Positions 1-10,545 of a stretch of 64,000 nucleotides of DNA are shown here, piece after piece; position 1 is the first letter of the stretch; every line of letters starts with the position of its first letter. Origin of the DNA: Mariannaea sp. PMI_226 (taxonomy: Eukaryota > Ascomycota > Sordariomycetes > Hypocreales > Nectriaceae). The stretch covers positions 434,001 to 498,000 of the forward strand of contig JANFOG010000002.1 in assembly GCA_024336345.1 (NCBI GenBank), in the 5' to 3' direction. A program made the translations under genes and the position numbers. Under the pieces are notes generated by a model. It ran no database searches, was not told the origin of the DNA, and worked only from the letters and a program-made list of their open reading frames with translations.

Positions 1-1129
1 ATGTGAAGGCACTGGGCGAGTGGGATGTCGCCATTTCTTTCTTGGAGTCACAACATCATGAACAAGCCTATTCCTGGCTCTTCCTGTTGTCATGCCATGC
101 ATGCTCATCGGATTTCGTGGCGCTCCTGGTGGAAAACACGCCCAAATAAAAGCGAGGCTTGATACAGGTGATGAGAATGTTGATTTGCTAACTTATATGT
201 AATTGTAGTACGAAAATGGTGGTGTTGATGCGGCTCCCCGTCACCAGCTATTTTCGGTGTGAGGCGACTCGGGTCTTCCGCCTGCCCGGAAACGGGCGCA
301 CACTTTTTGACAACCGAAGCAGCGAATCAGAGGGACGGGACAGCGTCTATCAGCCTCAAGAAGGAAATGGAAAGGGGGCGTGTGCCAGAAAAAGGTGGCC
401 AACCAACTAACCAACTACCCATCCAACCAACGGGGTGGTCTAATGCATTCGACTGTTGTAGTCTGTAACCATTTTGTATTTCATGATAACGGGTATCAGG
501 ATAGCAAGCCGGGCCTTCCTTAGATTGCGTGCTAGCCAACGAAAGATAGAGGACTGTCCAGGGTCTGGACATGGCGGCATTGGGCTGGACCGGGAAGATC
601 ACGCAACTACCAATTGCAAATCTCATCTACCGGCACCAGACCCATGAGCTCCAGGCAGTCTCTGCACAGGAATTGATGCACATCATGATAGCGGCGGCCC
701 GAAAAGAAGCTGAGCGTGTGTGCAACCTATATTATTAGGTGGTATGTACGAGGCCCGCGAGTCAGCCTCTGTGGATCCAAGCACCCCATCTCCCGCCGCG
801 CTCTTGAGTTGGCAGCACTGCTTTGGGAGCATCATCCCGGGCTGAATATGGCTTCATCCAGGACATGAGACGAGATCCCATAGGAAGTGTGTCCCATCAG
901 ATGTGCTGATTCCGGGGTCTGGGGTGTCAGACTTCTTGTCACCGTGCATCGTCCTCCACAATGCATGCTACCGCCCAACCTGACCAACAGACCTGCCATT
1001 CAGAGGTACCAGTCACGAGTGGCAGGATCTGATCCGGGGGGGGTTTATTTAACACTGCAGATTGACGTGAAGCTAAACGATTCTCTCCAGATTTTAAAAG
1101 AGGGAACCGAAAGGGGGGATGAAATGGAG

Positions 1130-1148
1130 TTTTTTTTTTTTTTTTTTT
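1130..1148 (+). repeat. Poly-T run, 19 nt
   Basis: An uninterrupted homopolymer of T directly after a GAAATGGAG stretch, in intergenic DNA with no gene attached. Confidence 0.9.
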
Positions 1149-1700
1149 GCAACAATAAAAGAGCCCCCATCTGACTATTGCCACGAGGTGCCCCTCACAA
1201 GGATCCAACACCATGCTTGCGGAGCCGAGTCTGGACTGGGCTTGAAGAGCGCCACTGAAACGTGCAAGATGAGGTCAAACGTGGTTTCTGAAGAAATCAT
1301 TGACAGAATTTTGAACCCCATTCTTCTTGAGGCCGCTCACTTCTCGAGGTAGCTAACTGACGGAGATGAGCCAAACTATGGAACGTTTCTAACCTCGGTC
1401 ACTCTCAGCAACACACGCTCTTCACTTCAAACACTCCGCTAGACTGCATGACCATGAAGTACATTGGACGAACTACCGGCACGATTGAACCAGAGACTAT
1501 TGATTCACCATGTATCCTGGTCTCGGCCGGGCCAGCACGTGTCAGACCTGACAGTCCAGTCAAAGCCAAGCACGACAGCATCTTGCAGCCGTACGTCCAT
1601 TCGAGGCGACAACTCCGTTGGCTTGGCTCTTGTGACAAATTCTCCGAGATGTGAGAACCATCCTGCTAGGTTTCCGCATATTCTCGTCCTAGCAGCCGAG

Positions 1701-1769
1701 TGGTGTGCATGTATGTGTGTGTGTGTATGTGTGTGTGTGCGCGCGCGCGTGTGTGTGTATATGTGTGTC
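1701..1769 (+). repeat. GT/GC alternating microsatellite
   Basis: An imperfect run of alternating purine and pyrimidine: TG repeats, then about five GC dinucleotides near 1739-1749, then TG repeats again with a TATA interruption. It is intergenic. Such alternation is a known Z-DNA-prone composition. Confidence 0.9.
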
Positions 1770-3894
1770 GGCATTTGAAACTGGACGATAGCCTACCGGT
1801 TCCATCTCGTTCGGCTCTGTATGCAGTGTCAGCCAGTTCATCTGAAGAAACAGCTCACCAATTCTACGAGCACTTACCCCCACCCTACGTCGCAGTAGAC
1901 ACTGGCAACCAGTTGAAAGTCAATCAGTCCATCAGTCATACGTGAGTAGCATATGCCGGGCCACACTATAATAAGCGTACCCAGCCATTGTTTTCCAGGA
2001 CAAGGCCCAATCAACTCAAGTGAGTTCAAGGCTGGTGAAGGATGCTCCTATCCTCTCGTAGTTAGCGACTAGCTCAAGTCATAGTATCTTTGAGGCTCGA
2101 GTTCTCATCTCCTGCTGCATGTTACTGTCCTGAGCCTCAGCTCGCATTCTGTGATATCCACGGCCGCTTCTCCACAGATTATGCTCTTCCCCAGGCCATG
2201 CTGAAGATTACATGCGTGCATTTGCGGGGTGCGAGATTAACTCGAGAGCTTTCCCAATGCTTTATCGCATGATAGCGCGAGAGATGGAACCGGAGCCGAG
2301 ATTCAGCTTTGGGGTCGGGACTTGATTGAGCACCGCGAATGTCAATTTCTGCCATGCCCTTGACCCTGACCTTGACCTTGTCTGACACGGAGAGTCCTTT
2401 TATTCCTAAGTACAATGGATTTGTAAACTCCAGGTTCCAGTCAAAGGCCCTTGGCCGTTTTCGGATATAAATATGTTAGGATACTTAAACTCTTGACCGG
2501 AATATTACTATCATGAAAATCACTGACTATCAGGAAGAAATGGATGCATTGCGTAATGCAACCGTCGCACATACATTAATAACTTTTTTTCAGAGCTTAT
2601 TCGTTCTATTATGCTTACTTACAGGGATGAAACTCATCCAATGTTAATTGCTGGCATCCGAATCCAAAGCCACTGGTCACTTCTGTAATGGCGCCTTGGC
2701 CCCCTTACACTAACAACCACTCTCTGTTTTCGCCTTTGACATTGGTATTCCAAGCATCGTTTTATACGGGACCTAGCCCCATTGAAAGTTTGCTACGCTA
2801 TTTAACATTGCTTTTATCAGAATCTTGTATGCTTATCCTGTAAATGAAGTTCATCTTCTAATTATACTACGTGTCTGATCTATGGGCAAAACATCATTGG
2901 CATTAAACCAGCCTAAAGTTGGGACCGGGGTCTCTCCTGGCTAGGTGTAGCGATGACTCTCAAAGTGCTTATATAATTTACTAATATTCTCTTAACAATA
3001 AAGAGCAAATAGCTGCATCCTGCTCTCTCAAGTAGTGAGGGGAGTTGAGTCGCCAACTGCTATTCCTGGTGGATAGTTGTATCGGTGATCTATTTAAGGG
3101 CTCATCAAGAAGTCCGAGACTACCTAGTTCGTTCAAGCTAAACAAAAAGAATGGAAGACTGAACGATTTGTACTGTAAAACTTACGAAAATATAACACTG
3201 TTTAAGTAATTGCTCGGCGAATTATCATTTTTGAACTCACTTCAATTCCCGGACTAGGGAGATGGAAACAGAAAGCCAGTGAACGAAATAATGAGCGGAA
3301 AGGCGGTAAAGCTGCGATGAAAGCCTTCACCTAGTAATAATTAGCTGAAGCCAACTCATAGTCAAGAAGAATACCTTACCTTGGGTTAACGTCTCTCTCG
3401 CTAATGGATTACAAACCATTACATACCGCGAACATTTTTGATGGGGAAGCTTGAAACTCAGAGCAACAAAAACTGCCCTGTGCGAGTTTATTAATAAGTA
3501 GGCAGCAAAACCCACACGCTCTCGGGCTTCTCTGCTTGACCGGACGCCGAGCCCAAACACGCGAGCGGCAAAGCGTGCTATGCAAGGGCCGAGTGCGGGG
3601 CCTACGATTTTGACGGGAGGCCGGAATTCAGGCGGGCTACTCTACATGGGACCGACGATCTTTGATGACATATAAACCCAGAGGGCCGGTTTGCCCACTT
3701 CCAATTCGCCATCGATTTATATCCTCAACGTTCATATTCAACACTCTGTTGATAAGGGATGGTTGAACGGTGCAAGCAGTAAAAGTCGGACGCTTTTCTC
3801 GCTTTTCTCGCTTTACCCGTCGATCAACAATGCGAATCTGGCCCGTAGCTGGAGTATCGAAGCTGCTCCAACCCAGCACGGTACGACACCATTC

Positions 3895-5003
3895 ATGTTA
3901 GTCCTGGCTCGCCGCCGCACCCCCTCCCCTCCCCTCCCCCCTCAACGCCTAATCGCTACCGGGGCTAAAAAACCTGGGTCAGATTGCTCGCGAGCCATTA
4001 CCCAGCTGGTCACTCCTCCTGGTCTCTCAGGGACTTCCCTAGGAGGATCATCTCGCCCAAGCATAGCAACAGCTCGACGGCAGCGACACGGCTCTATGGC
4101 AACACCATACTCATCAGCTGCATCTTACGAAACCGTTCCGTCCAGGGATGATGCAGGCTTGGTCGAACTAGGCAAATTGCTCACGCCGGAACTCTTTCAG
4201 AACCTACGAAGCTTTTGGTATGAGCATCTTGATCATGAAGACGACTATGTTCTGCCCAAGCAGAGCCACAACAAACGATGGTTCATGGGCGGTAAAGAGC
4301 TCGATGATATCTGCGTGTAAGCTCAACCTTGTAGTCAACGGGTGGCTGAATTGAAACCAGTCATAGCTAACAAGTGGCGCCCAGGGAACGCTACGCGGCC
4401 ACTCTTGAAGCAATCCGGAAATCAGGCGCAACTGCTGATGATATCCTGAAGGTCGCAATGCCCTCGGGACCACTGGACTGGCTTAGTCTCATACTGCTTC
4501 TTGATCAGATTCCGCGCAATTGCTACCGCGGAGAGGAGTCCAAGGTCGTCTTCACCGTCTTCGATCCAATCGCACAGCAAATCGCCCTCCAGGCCATAGA
4601 CCAAGGCATTCCGGACCAGAACCCCGAGATCCGATGGCACTTCGCATACCGCAACTGGTTCTATATGCCATTAATGCACTCGGAGTCACTCACACATCAT
4701 GAACTAGCAATGAAGGAGTTTGAGATTTTGCAGAAGGACGTTCTGCATCTGGCCGAGGAGCAGAATGGCGGTGCCAGTGCCTCAGAGGGGAGTGCGCTGG
4801 AGAAGCGGGCGAGGGAGCTTGTGCAAAGGGATATAGAGGCTGCGAAGAAGGCAACTGGGATGAATATGAGTTTTGAGGAGAAGCACTACGAGATTATCAA
4901 GGAGTTTGGGCGATACCCTCATCGGAACAAGGTGTTAGGGAGGAAGGCTACTGAGGCAGAGACGGCCTATCTCGAGAATGGAGGAGAGACATTTGGCGGA
5001 TAA
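3895..5003 (+). CDS. DUF924 family protein, possibly mitochondrial
   Basis: The two exons are 3895-4316 and 4385-5003, giving about 346 aa. The intron has a GTAAGC donor, a CTAAC branch-like site and a CAG acceptor. The join restores a continuous reading frame (…DDIC-V-ERYAATLEA…). The core matches the DUF924 (UPF) family known from bacteria and fungi: an FW near the start of the domain, the block LLLDQIPRN, a YRG, and the block FYMPLMHSES. No enzymatic function is established for this family. The first in-frame ATG is 3895. Residues 1-67 are rich in Arg, Ser and Pro with almost no acids, like a mitochondrial presequence. A second in-frame ATG at 4096 starts just before the conserved region and could give a cytosolic form. 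The open frame upstream of 3895 has no ATG. Confidence 0.85.
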
Positions 5004-6114
5004 ACAACAAAATAGGGGCAAGGCCTTGGGGAGAAGATGTATCAGTAAGCTACTAAATGTACAACACATTTTTTATAAAAAGCAACGACTTTGTACATGC
5101 TTGCGCACTTGGATAGCTACTATGCCAAGGTACTCACACAGCAGTTATCAGTGACGCAGAATGAGGTATCCAAGATACGAAAAACTGAAAATTGTCGGAT
5201 CCTTCCAAAAACCCTCACTTCTCACTCTTGAAACCACGCATACCTCCCCTACCTTTTCGATCCAAGTCCCATAGGTAATAATATGGGCTGGTAGCGCCTA
5301 ATATATAGCCAAACGCCATTCTAGAATCAGGTAGTTTATTATTTCAGAAACTCTCCAACGGTAATATAGTGTCCCGGAGAGATCGATCCCCCACACTGAA
5401 CAAGCCACTCAACAAGCCCAGCAGTAATTAAAGCCCCCCCCCCCCTGACAACGCACTGCTCGGATCTCAGAATTGCCCCGACGTATGGATTGAGGCGAGT
5501 TTGACGGCAAGCCTCCCACCCGGCGCTAAAAAGTAAAACCATCCACGTTTACAGTTACCAGCTACCAGTTTCCAGTTACCCCACGACCACCTAAGCCTCT
5601 CCAGTAATTACGACTGCGTATGTATGGTATCTATACGCACCATACGGATTACAGTCAAACTTTCCCCCCATCGAAATACAATTGAACCAACTCGCCCAAA
5701 AGAGGCAGTTTGTCCACCAATACCGCATCGTCCCAAAGTCCCCCCTTGCAAATTAGCCCCCCCTTCCCACCGCCTATTAAGGCAGCTGATCGAATCGTTG
5801 GCCAAAGGGATTCGGTGTCAACTTGACCTGGTCGTATTCGGCAACTGGTCCCCTCCTCCTCCGTTCCTCTAGAGATGGACCCTCGTTGTCAACAAAGCGC
5901 AGGCCTCTAAGTGGTCAGATTCCACTTACCGATCCTCCTCCGCTTCCCTTCATCTTCGATTGTCTTTCTCCCCTCCCCTCCCCCCCCTCCACTGTTTTTT
6001 TGTTTTGTTTATTACCTGGCTTTTTAAACAACACCAAGACAAGATCACCATCTTCCTTTCTTGCCCCTCCTCCCCTCCCCCCTCTTCCCCCACACTCGAC
6101 AATTCTTCGCAGTC
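5004..6114. promoter_or_regulatory. Intergenic region with C- and CT-rich leader
   Basis: This is the 3' flank of the DUF924 gene, then a C12 run (5434-5445), then a strongly pyrimidine-rich tract from about 5930 to 6110 just before the ATG at 6115. CT-rich tracts are typical of fungal core promoters and leaders. I see no coding region. Confidence 0.6.
5434..5445 (+). repeat. Poly-C run, 12 nt
   Basis: A homopolymer of C in intergenic DNA. G/C runs of this length are uncommon in this window. Confidence 0.85.
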
Positions 6115-7079
6115 ATGGTTGCCACACGCGCTTCCTCCCGCGCCGCCAGCGCCATCCCAGAGGACAGTCCCAGAGCCGCTGAGTCCTCTTCGTCCCCTTC
6201 TCCGTCTCCAGAACCTCCGGCCTCTCCGTCCACGCCGCGCCGGCGCACCAATGCTAAGCAGCCTGCTACCGCTACGAAGAAGCGCACCGTGCGCGCATCC
6301 AAGTCTCCAAAGAACTCTTCGTCAAAAGATGCTGCGGTGGGATGGTCGCATACTCCGACACCACTCACTCTTCTCTGGCTCTGCGTCTCCGTCCCCCTCG
6401 TCATCTGGGACACGGTCTACATGCTTGGCCGCCCGCACACCTTTGAGGGCGGTTCCATCCACTGGCCGCTCTGGGTTCCATACCAGCTCTACGCCAAAAT
6501 CGACTACGTGTACAGCCCCAAGGCCTGGGACGCCCATGATGGCTTCTCCGGCGCGCAGAGCGCCCTGAATGCCGTCGAGACGGTCATGTACCTCTTCTAC
6601 ATGTACTCTTTCTTCACTGCCCCCGCGGTCGGGTCCAATGCCCGCAAGGCTCTCTCTGGACGAGCTGGCGCTTTCGCATTGCTCGTTGGCTTCGGTGCTG
6701 CCCTGATGACTCTGAGCAAGACCGTTTTGTACTGTATGTGGCATGGCTCTTCCCCTTCCACATACCCGGATCCAGCGGTATGATCCTGCGAATTATGAAA
6801 GCTAACCAGGACCGCTTTTATTGCTGAACGTGTAGTTGCCCACGAGTATTACAGTGGGTTCGCCAACATTGGTCACAACTCAACTCAAGACCTAATCACC
6901 CTTTGGATCATCCCCAAGTACGTATCATGTCACATCGTATATTTCCAAGTAAACCAAACTCTGACATATTTTTCTCAAGTGGCCCTTGGATCGTCGTGTC
7001 TGCCTACATGGTCTGGGCATTTGGAAAGGATATCCTCGATGGCCTAGACATGGCCTCGGGCCATGCCAAGAAGAACTGA
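6115..7079 (+). CDS. Conserved fungal four-TM membrane protein (EBP/EXPERA-like)
   Basis: The three exons are 6115-6733, 6836-6917 and 6980-7079, giving 266 aa. The first donor is GTATGT and the second GTACGT, and both joins keep frame (LYC/F-AHEYYSGF; WIIPN-GPWIV). Residues 1-80 are a basic Ser/Pro-rich, probably disordered, cytosolic tail. Four hydrophobic segments follow at about 83-103, 150-170, 183-206 and 228-255. Conserved-looking blocks between them include WDTVYMLGRPHT, HWPLWVPYQLY and KAWDAHDGFSGAQ. The pattern recalls the emopamil-binding-protein (EXPERA) fold of four-helix membrane proteins. I infer this from the layout and cannot confirm it without a profile search. The substrate is unknown. 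The ATG lies right after a pyrimidine-rich leader; the open frame upstream in the same phase has no better start. Confidence 0.85.
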
Positions 7080-7758
7080 GTAACTTTTGTTCTTTGCAGG
7101 CTACCTGGCACCATCATCGAGGAAGTTACGACCTAATCCAGTTCTATCAATGTTCTTTATCATAAGAGTTCATAACTAGGATGTCTCAGACATTGACATA
7201 GCGGATGCTCTAGGAAAGAGGGGTGTTGAGGCTGTTAGACGCGTCTACGAAAGTACATTATGTGATGATACCCCCAACGTACACAAGATCACTCTTGGAG
7301 ATACACTGGAACTTTAATGTCGGGTTGCAAACAGGAGGAGTTCGAGTTGGGATTGTGAGGACGTCATGAATTGATGTGTAGAGAGTGTTGTATGTTATGA
7401 ATTTATTTTTCGTGTCAGAGCTCCGTTTTCCTACAGCCCGAAGAAATGGAACTGTAATTTTGCTGTCCAAGCATTTTACAATACGAGAATCGTCTAGCCA
7501 TATCGCATAAAGAAAAGAATGGGGTATCAGAAAGCTTAGAGAGCAAAAGACAAAAACAGGAAAGGAAAGTAAGGGAAAAGAAGGACAGATTGGATCTGTG
7601 ACAAAGGAAATGGTGCTGGCGGAAAATACTAGATGCCAGCCAGCATAACGAAAGAATTGGATTAGAAACGAGAGAAGAAAAAGAAAGAGACATCAGCTGC
7701 CTCAAGTCTTGCAGTCCTTACTCCTTTTGTTGAGTGCGATATGCGTGTGTGGTTCCCT
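7080..7758. other. Convergent 3' intergenic region
   Basis: Lies between the 3' ends of the four-TM gene (+) and the DUF8004 gene (-). It is A/G-rich on the + strand around 7500-7700. I see no gene, and the ORFs here look like 3' UTR noise. Confidence 0.6.
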
Positions 7759-10545
7759 TCACCTCATATCGGTGAGTCCTCCTAGCTCAGCATACTGCTC
7801 CCAAGCAGGAAGTGGGTTGCCGTCAACCATGTCGTGAGCAGCATCCGGATCCATGAAGTTTTGGATATCCATCCAGTCAGCATCTTCCGGTACAATGTAT
7901 GGCTGAGTGCTGTCGTCATTTGTACTCTGCTGCTTCGACTCTTTCTGTTGCTCAATGGCCTTGGCAAGTATCGACCGCCGACGGCTGGGATTCTGAGACT
8001 TGCGACGTAGCTCAGGAAGACCCAAGCCCTGTCGCGTGAGCGTGAGAGACCTTGGCAAGGGAGATAAAGGGTTGCTCAGCTTGAATGAGCTTGTGCGTTG
8101 TGGTGGCGATTGTTGATCAACCATGCCGGTGTAAGCGTCTGTGTTATTCGGTACTGGGATATCGAAGACCGCGTTGATTGGAGGCCTTTTGGATACACGA
8201 CCTGAGACAGACCGGGTGATGATGGAAACAACTTCGTGTCGTCTCCGGCTTCGGAACTTCTTCTTCTTCTCTCCATTTGGGTCTGGGAGCAGGTCCTCAA
8301 CTTGGAAAGACACGGGTGAAGGTGTATCAATAGATGATTCCGACTCCATGCTTTCATCTGTCATTTCCATGCTATCCGGGGTTAACCCACCACAATTATC
8401 CGGCTTTGAAGCATTCGAGTCGCTTCTATCAGGCCAACTAGCCATGTCAATGGGTTGCCCATCTAGGTTGAAGTTGACATCATTCGTGCCATTCCCGTAA
8501 CCATGCACAACAATCTCGTGATACGTCACTCGGGGCTGTATAGGTGCTGCCGGCGCCGGCGGCGTGCTGGGAGCTGCCATGAACATTCGCATGGATCGTC
8601 GAAGTGTTGACGTCCGACTCAGCGCTTGAGACAGGGAATTGGATCGTACTGGGAGAGGCATTGAAGCTCGACGTTTTGGTAGAACCAAAATCGAATTTCC
8701 TTGTTCTGGTATCGACGAGTCTTTGTGCGTAAGAGCAAAATAATCAATATCAGGCTTGATCTCTATTTTGCCAGGTGACTCCAATATAATAGGATCATCT
8801 GGCCAAAATAGCTTTGGGCCAGTGGTGAATAGCTCCGTCTGTCGGCGGAGAATGCGCTTCATCTCGTATGTCTCTGTCCATGGTGGGGTATGCGCTACCG
8901 AGACTGATAGGTTGTAAGCTGCCTCTCCAATATCTTGCTCGACTTCAACTGGCGTGTCGGTTGCGCTCCGTAGAACCTGGTAGACGGCATACACCAATAT
9001 CCAGCGCACCTTGCGCGCATCAACAATGGACACTTTTTCCTGCTTATCAACCCTGTTAGGCCATATGATGGATTCTTCCTCAAACCTTCTGTACGCTTGC
9101 ACCAAAGAGTTTTGGGCGAGACCCGGTTTCATAATGTTAGAGGCTCTGATCAGTGATGCATGGGCCGTCATTCGGCGGCCGGACCTCAACCTTTCACGGC
9201 CTGGGAGCCACAACATGCGTCGCGAAGGATCCAAGGGTTGTGGCATCAGGGGCATCGGATGTTCCAGAGTCACGTAATCGTGGCGCTGGTCGAAGGAATG
9301 AACGAGCTGCATAGTACAAACGCCGCCGTACGCTGTTGCTGGCATTGTCTGAGATGACGTGTACTGGTCATCTACTAGGAGGTCGTACAGCGCTTCGAAG
9401 TCCTCCCGCATCGACCAGAGAATGTCGGGGTCGAAGAAGTCGTATCTGGAGTCAGAGGGGATGGGTGGGTAGTAGCCCAATTTCGTAGCATAAAACGACA
9501 GGAGAAAACTGCGAAACCTCTCGAGATGGGCACGAGCTCCTTCTGAGACACTCAAATGCGCCTCTGACAGCTCATCATCGAGAAAGTTTTTCAGCATAGA
9601 GCAGCACTGACTCAGCCTAGTTTCCATTTCCATATGCGCCCTCCGAATGAGCTTGCGAGATTCTAGAGTTATGAACTATGACGTGTCAGTGTGATATTTT
9701 CTTACATTATGCAAAGATTCAAGTACCTGGTATTCAGTGCTCTCCAGCAAATGGTCACTCATGCCTACACAATGACTGAATGCCTTAGTGTAAAGCTCAT
9801 CCATTTGAAAAAGCTCCGCAAGGTATAGCATCGCCAGCGCATGGTTGGGTTGGTTCGCCATGTCTAAGTAGCCCTCCTCATCAAAGTAATCCATCGCGTC
9901 CACAAAATTGTCGTCAACATCGGATCGAAATTCGTGCATGCTATGAAGGAGCGCTACGATAGCACTCCCTAAGCTTCTTCCAACCATAGACCTCCGGAAG
10001 ACCCACGCAAAGAAGTTTCGGGTTGCAATATGATACTGAAATGCCTGCGATCGATCGGCCGTGGATGGTGCTGGTATGTACAGCTCGACTTTTCGGGAAG
10101 GGTTCCTAGGGTTCCATCTTGCTAGTTCGCGACCATCTGGTTTCTCATTGCCTTCCCAAACGATGAACCGCTGGATCAAAGGATAGCATTTTGATTCAAG
10201 TAGAGCTGCAAACGGGACTCGGAAGGATGGGCCTCTTCGTGATTCTCCTTTACCGTATAGATAAACTAGACAATTTCCATTTCGAAACCATAGCTCGGGG
10301 TCCTAAAAGGAGAAAAAGTGTACCGTTAGAGTCACCATTCGGCCGGAAGCCAACGCGTCGCAACTTACTCGACGTAGATGATCCCAATGATCGCAGGTCC
10401 GCGCAGCCCCGTCCCACCGTTTTATTGCGGGAGGTGTGATGCGAGGGTTGGCTCTCGTATCCACGATAGCATTGAATCTCCTCATGTTTGGACTCCTTGG
10501 AGATGTTGCCACTAGGTCGACGTTGTGGATGTTGGGTGAGGGCAT
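7759..10545 (-). CDS. DUF8004 domain protein, large conserved fungal protein
   Basis: On the minus strand the exons are 10545-10369, 10302-9727 and 9675-7759, giving about 888 aa. The 66-nt first intron is GTAAGT…TTTTAG and the second is 51 nt, GTACTT…CATAG, both phase 0. The N-terminal part reads KRWDGAARTCDHWDHLRR, then across the intron DPELWFRNGNCLVYLYG and GPSFRVPFAALL. This RW-DG…HWD-LRRDPELW arrangement is how I recognise the family, from memory of fungal DUF8004 proteins. Residues about 60-500 form the conserved, largely helical region. The C-terminal third is rich in Ser, Pro and basic residues and probably disordered. No transmembrane segment or catalytic motif stands out. Function is unknown. 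An alternative start further upstream through an extra exon cannot be excluded. Confidence 0.85.

Larger units (their letters stand above)
1..3894. other. Gene-free left flank
   Basis: No reading frame here is long or protein-like enough to call. The tract holds a 19-nt T run (1130-1148), a GT/GC microsatellite (about 1701-1769) and many short unrelated ORFs. The part from about 2460 to 3330 is visibly AT-richer than the rest. The open frame that leads into the DUF924 gene begins near 3691, but its first true ATG is at 3895, so the last 200 bases are probably 5' leader. Confidence 0.6.

Noticed and set aside
5960..6568. A 202-codon + frame overlapping the four-TM gene
   Set aside because: It is a Ser/Pro/Arg-rich shadow frame caused by the CT-rich leader and GC-rich coding sequence.
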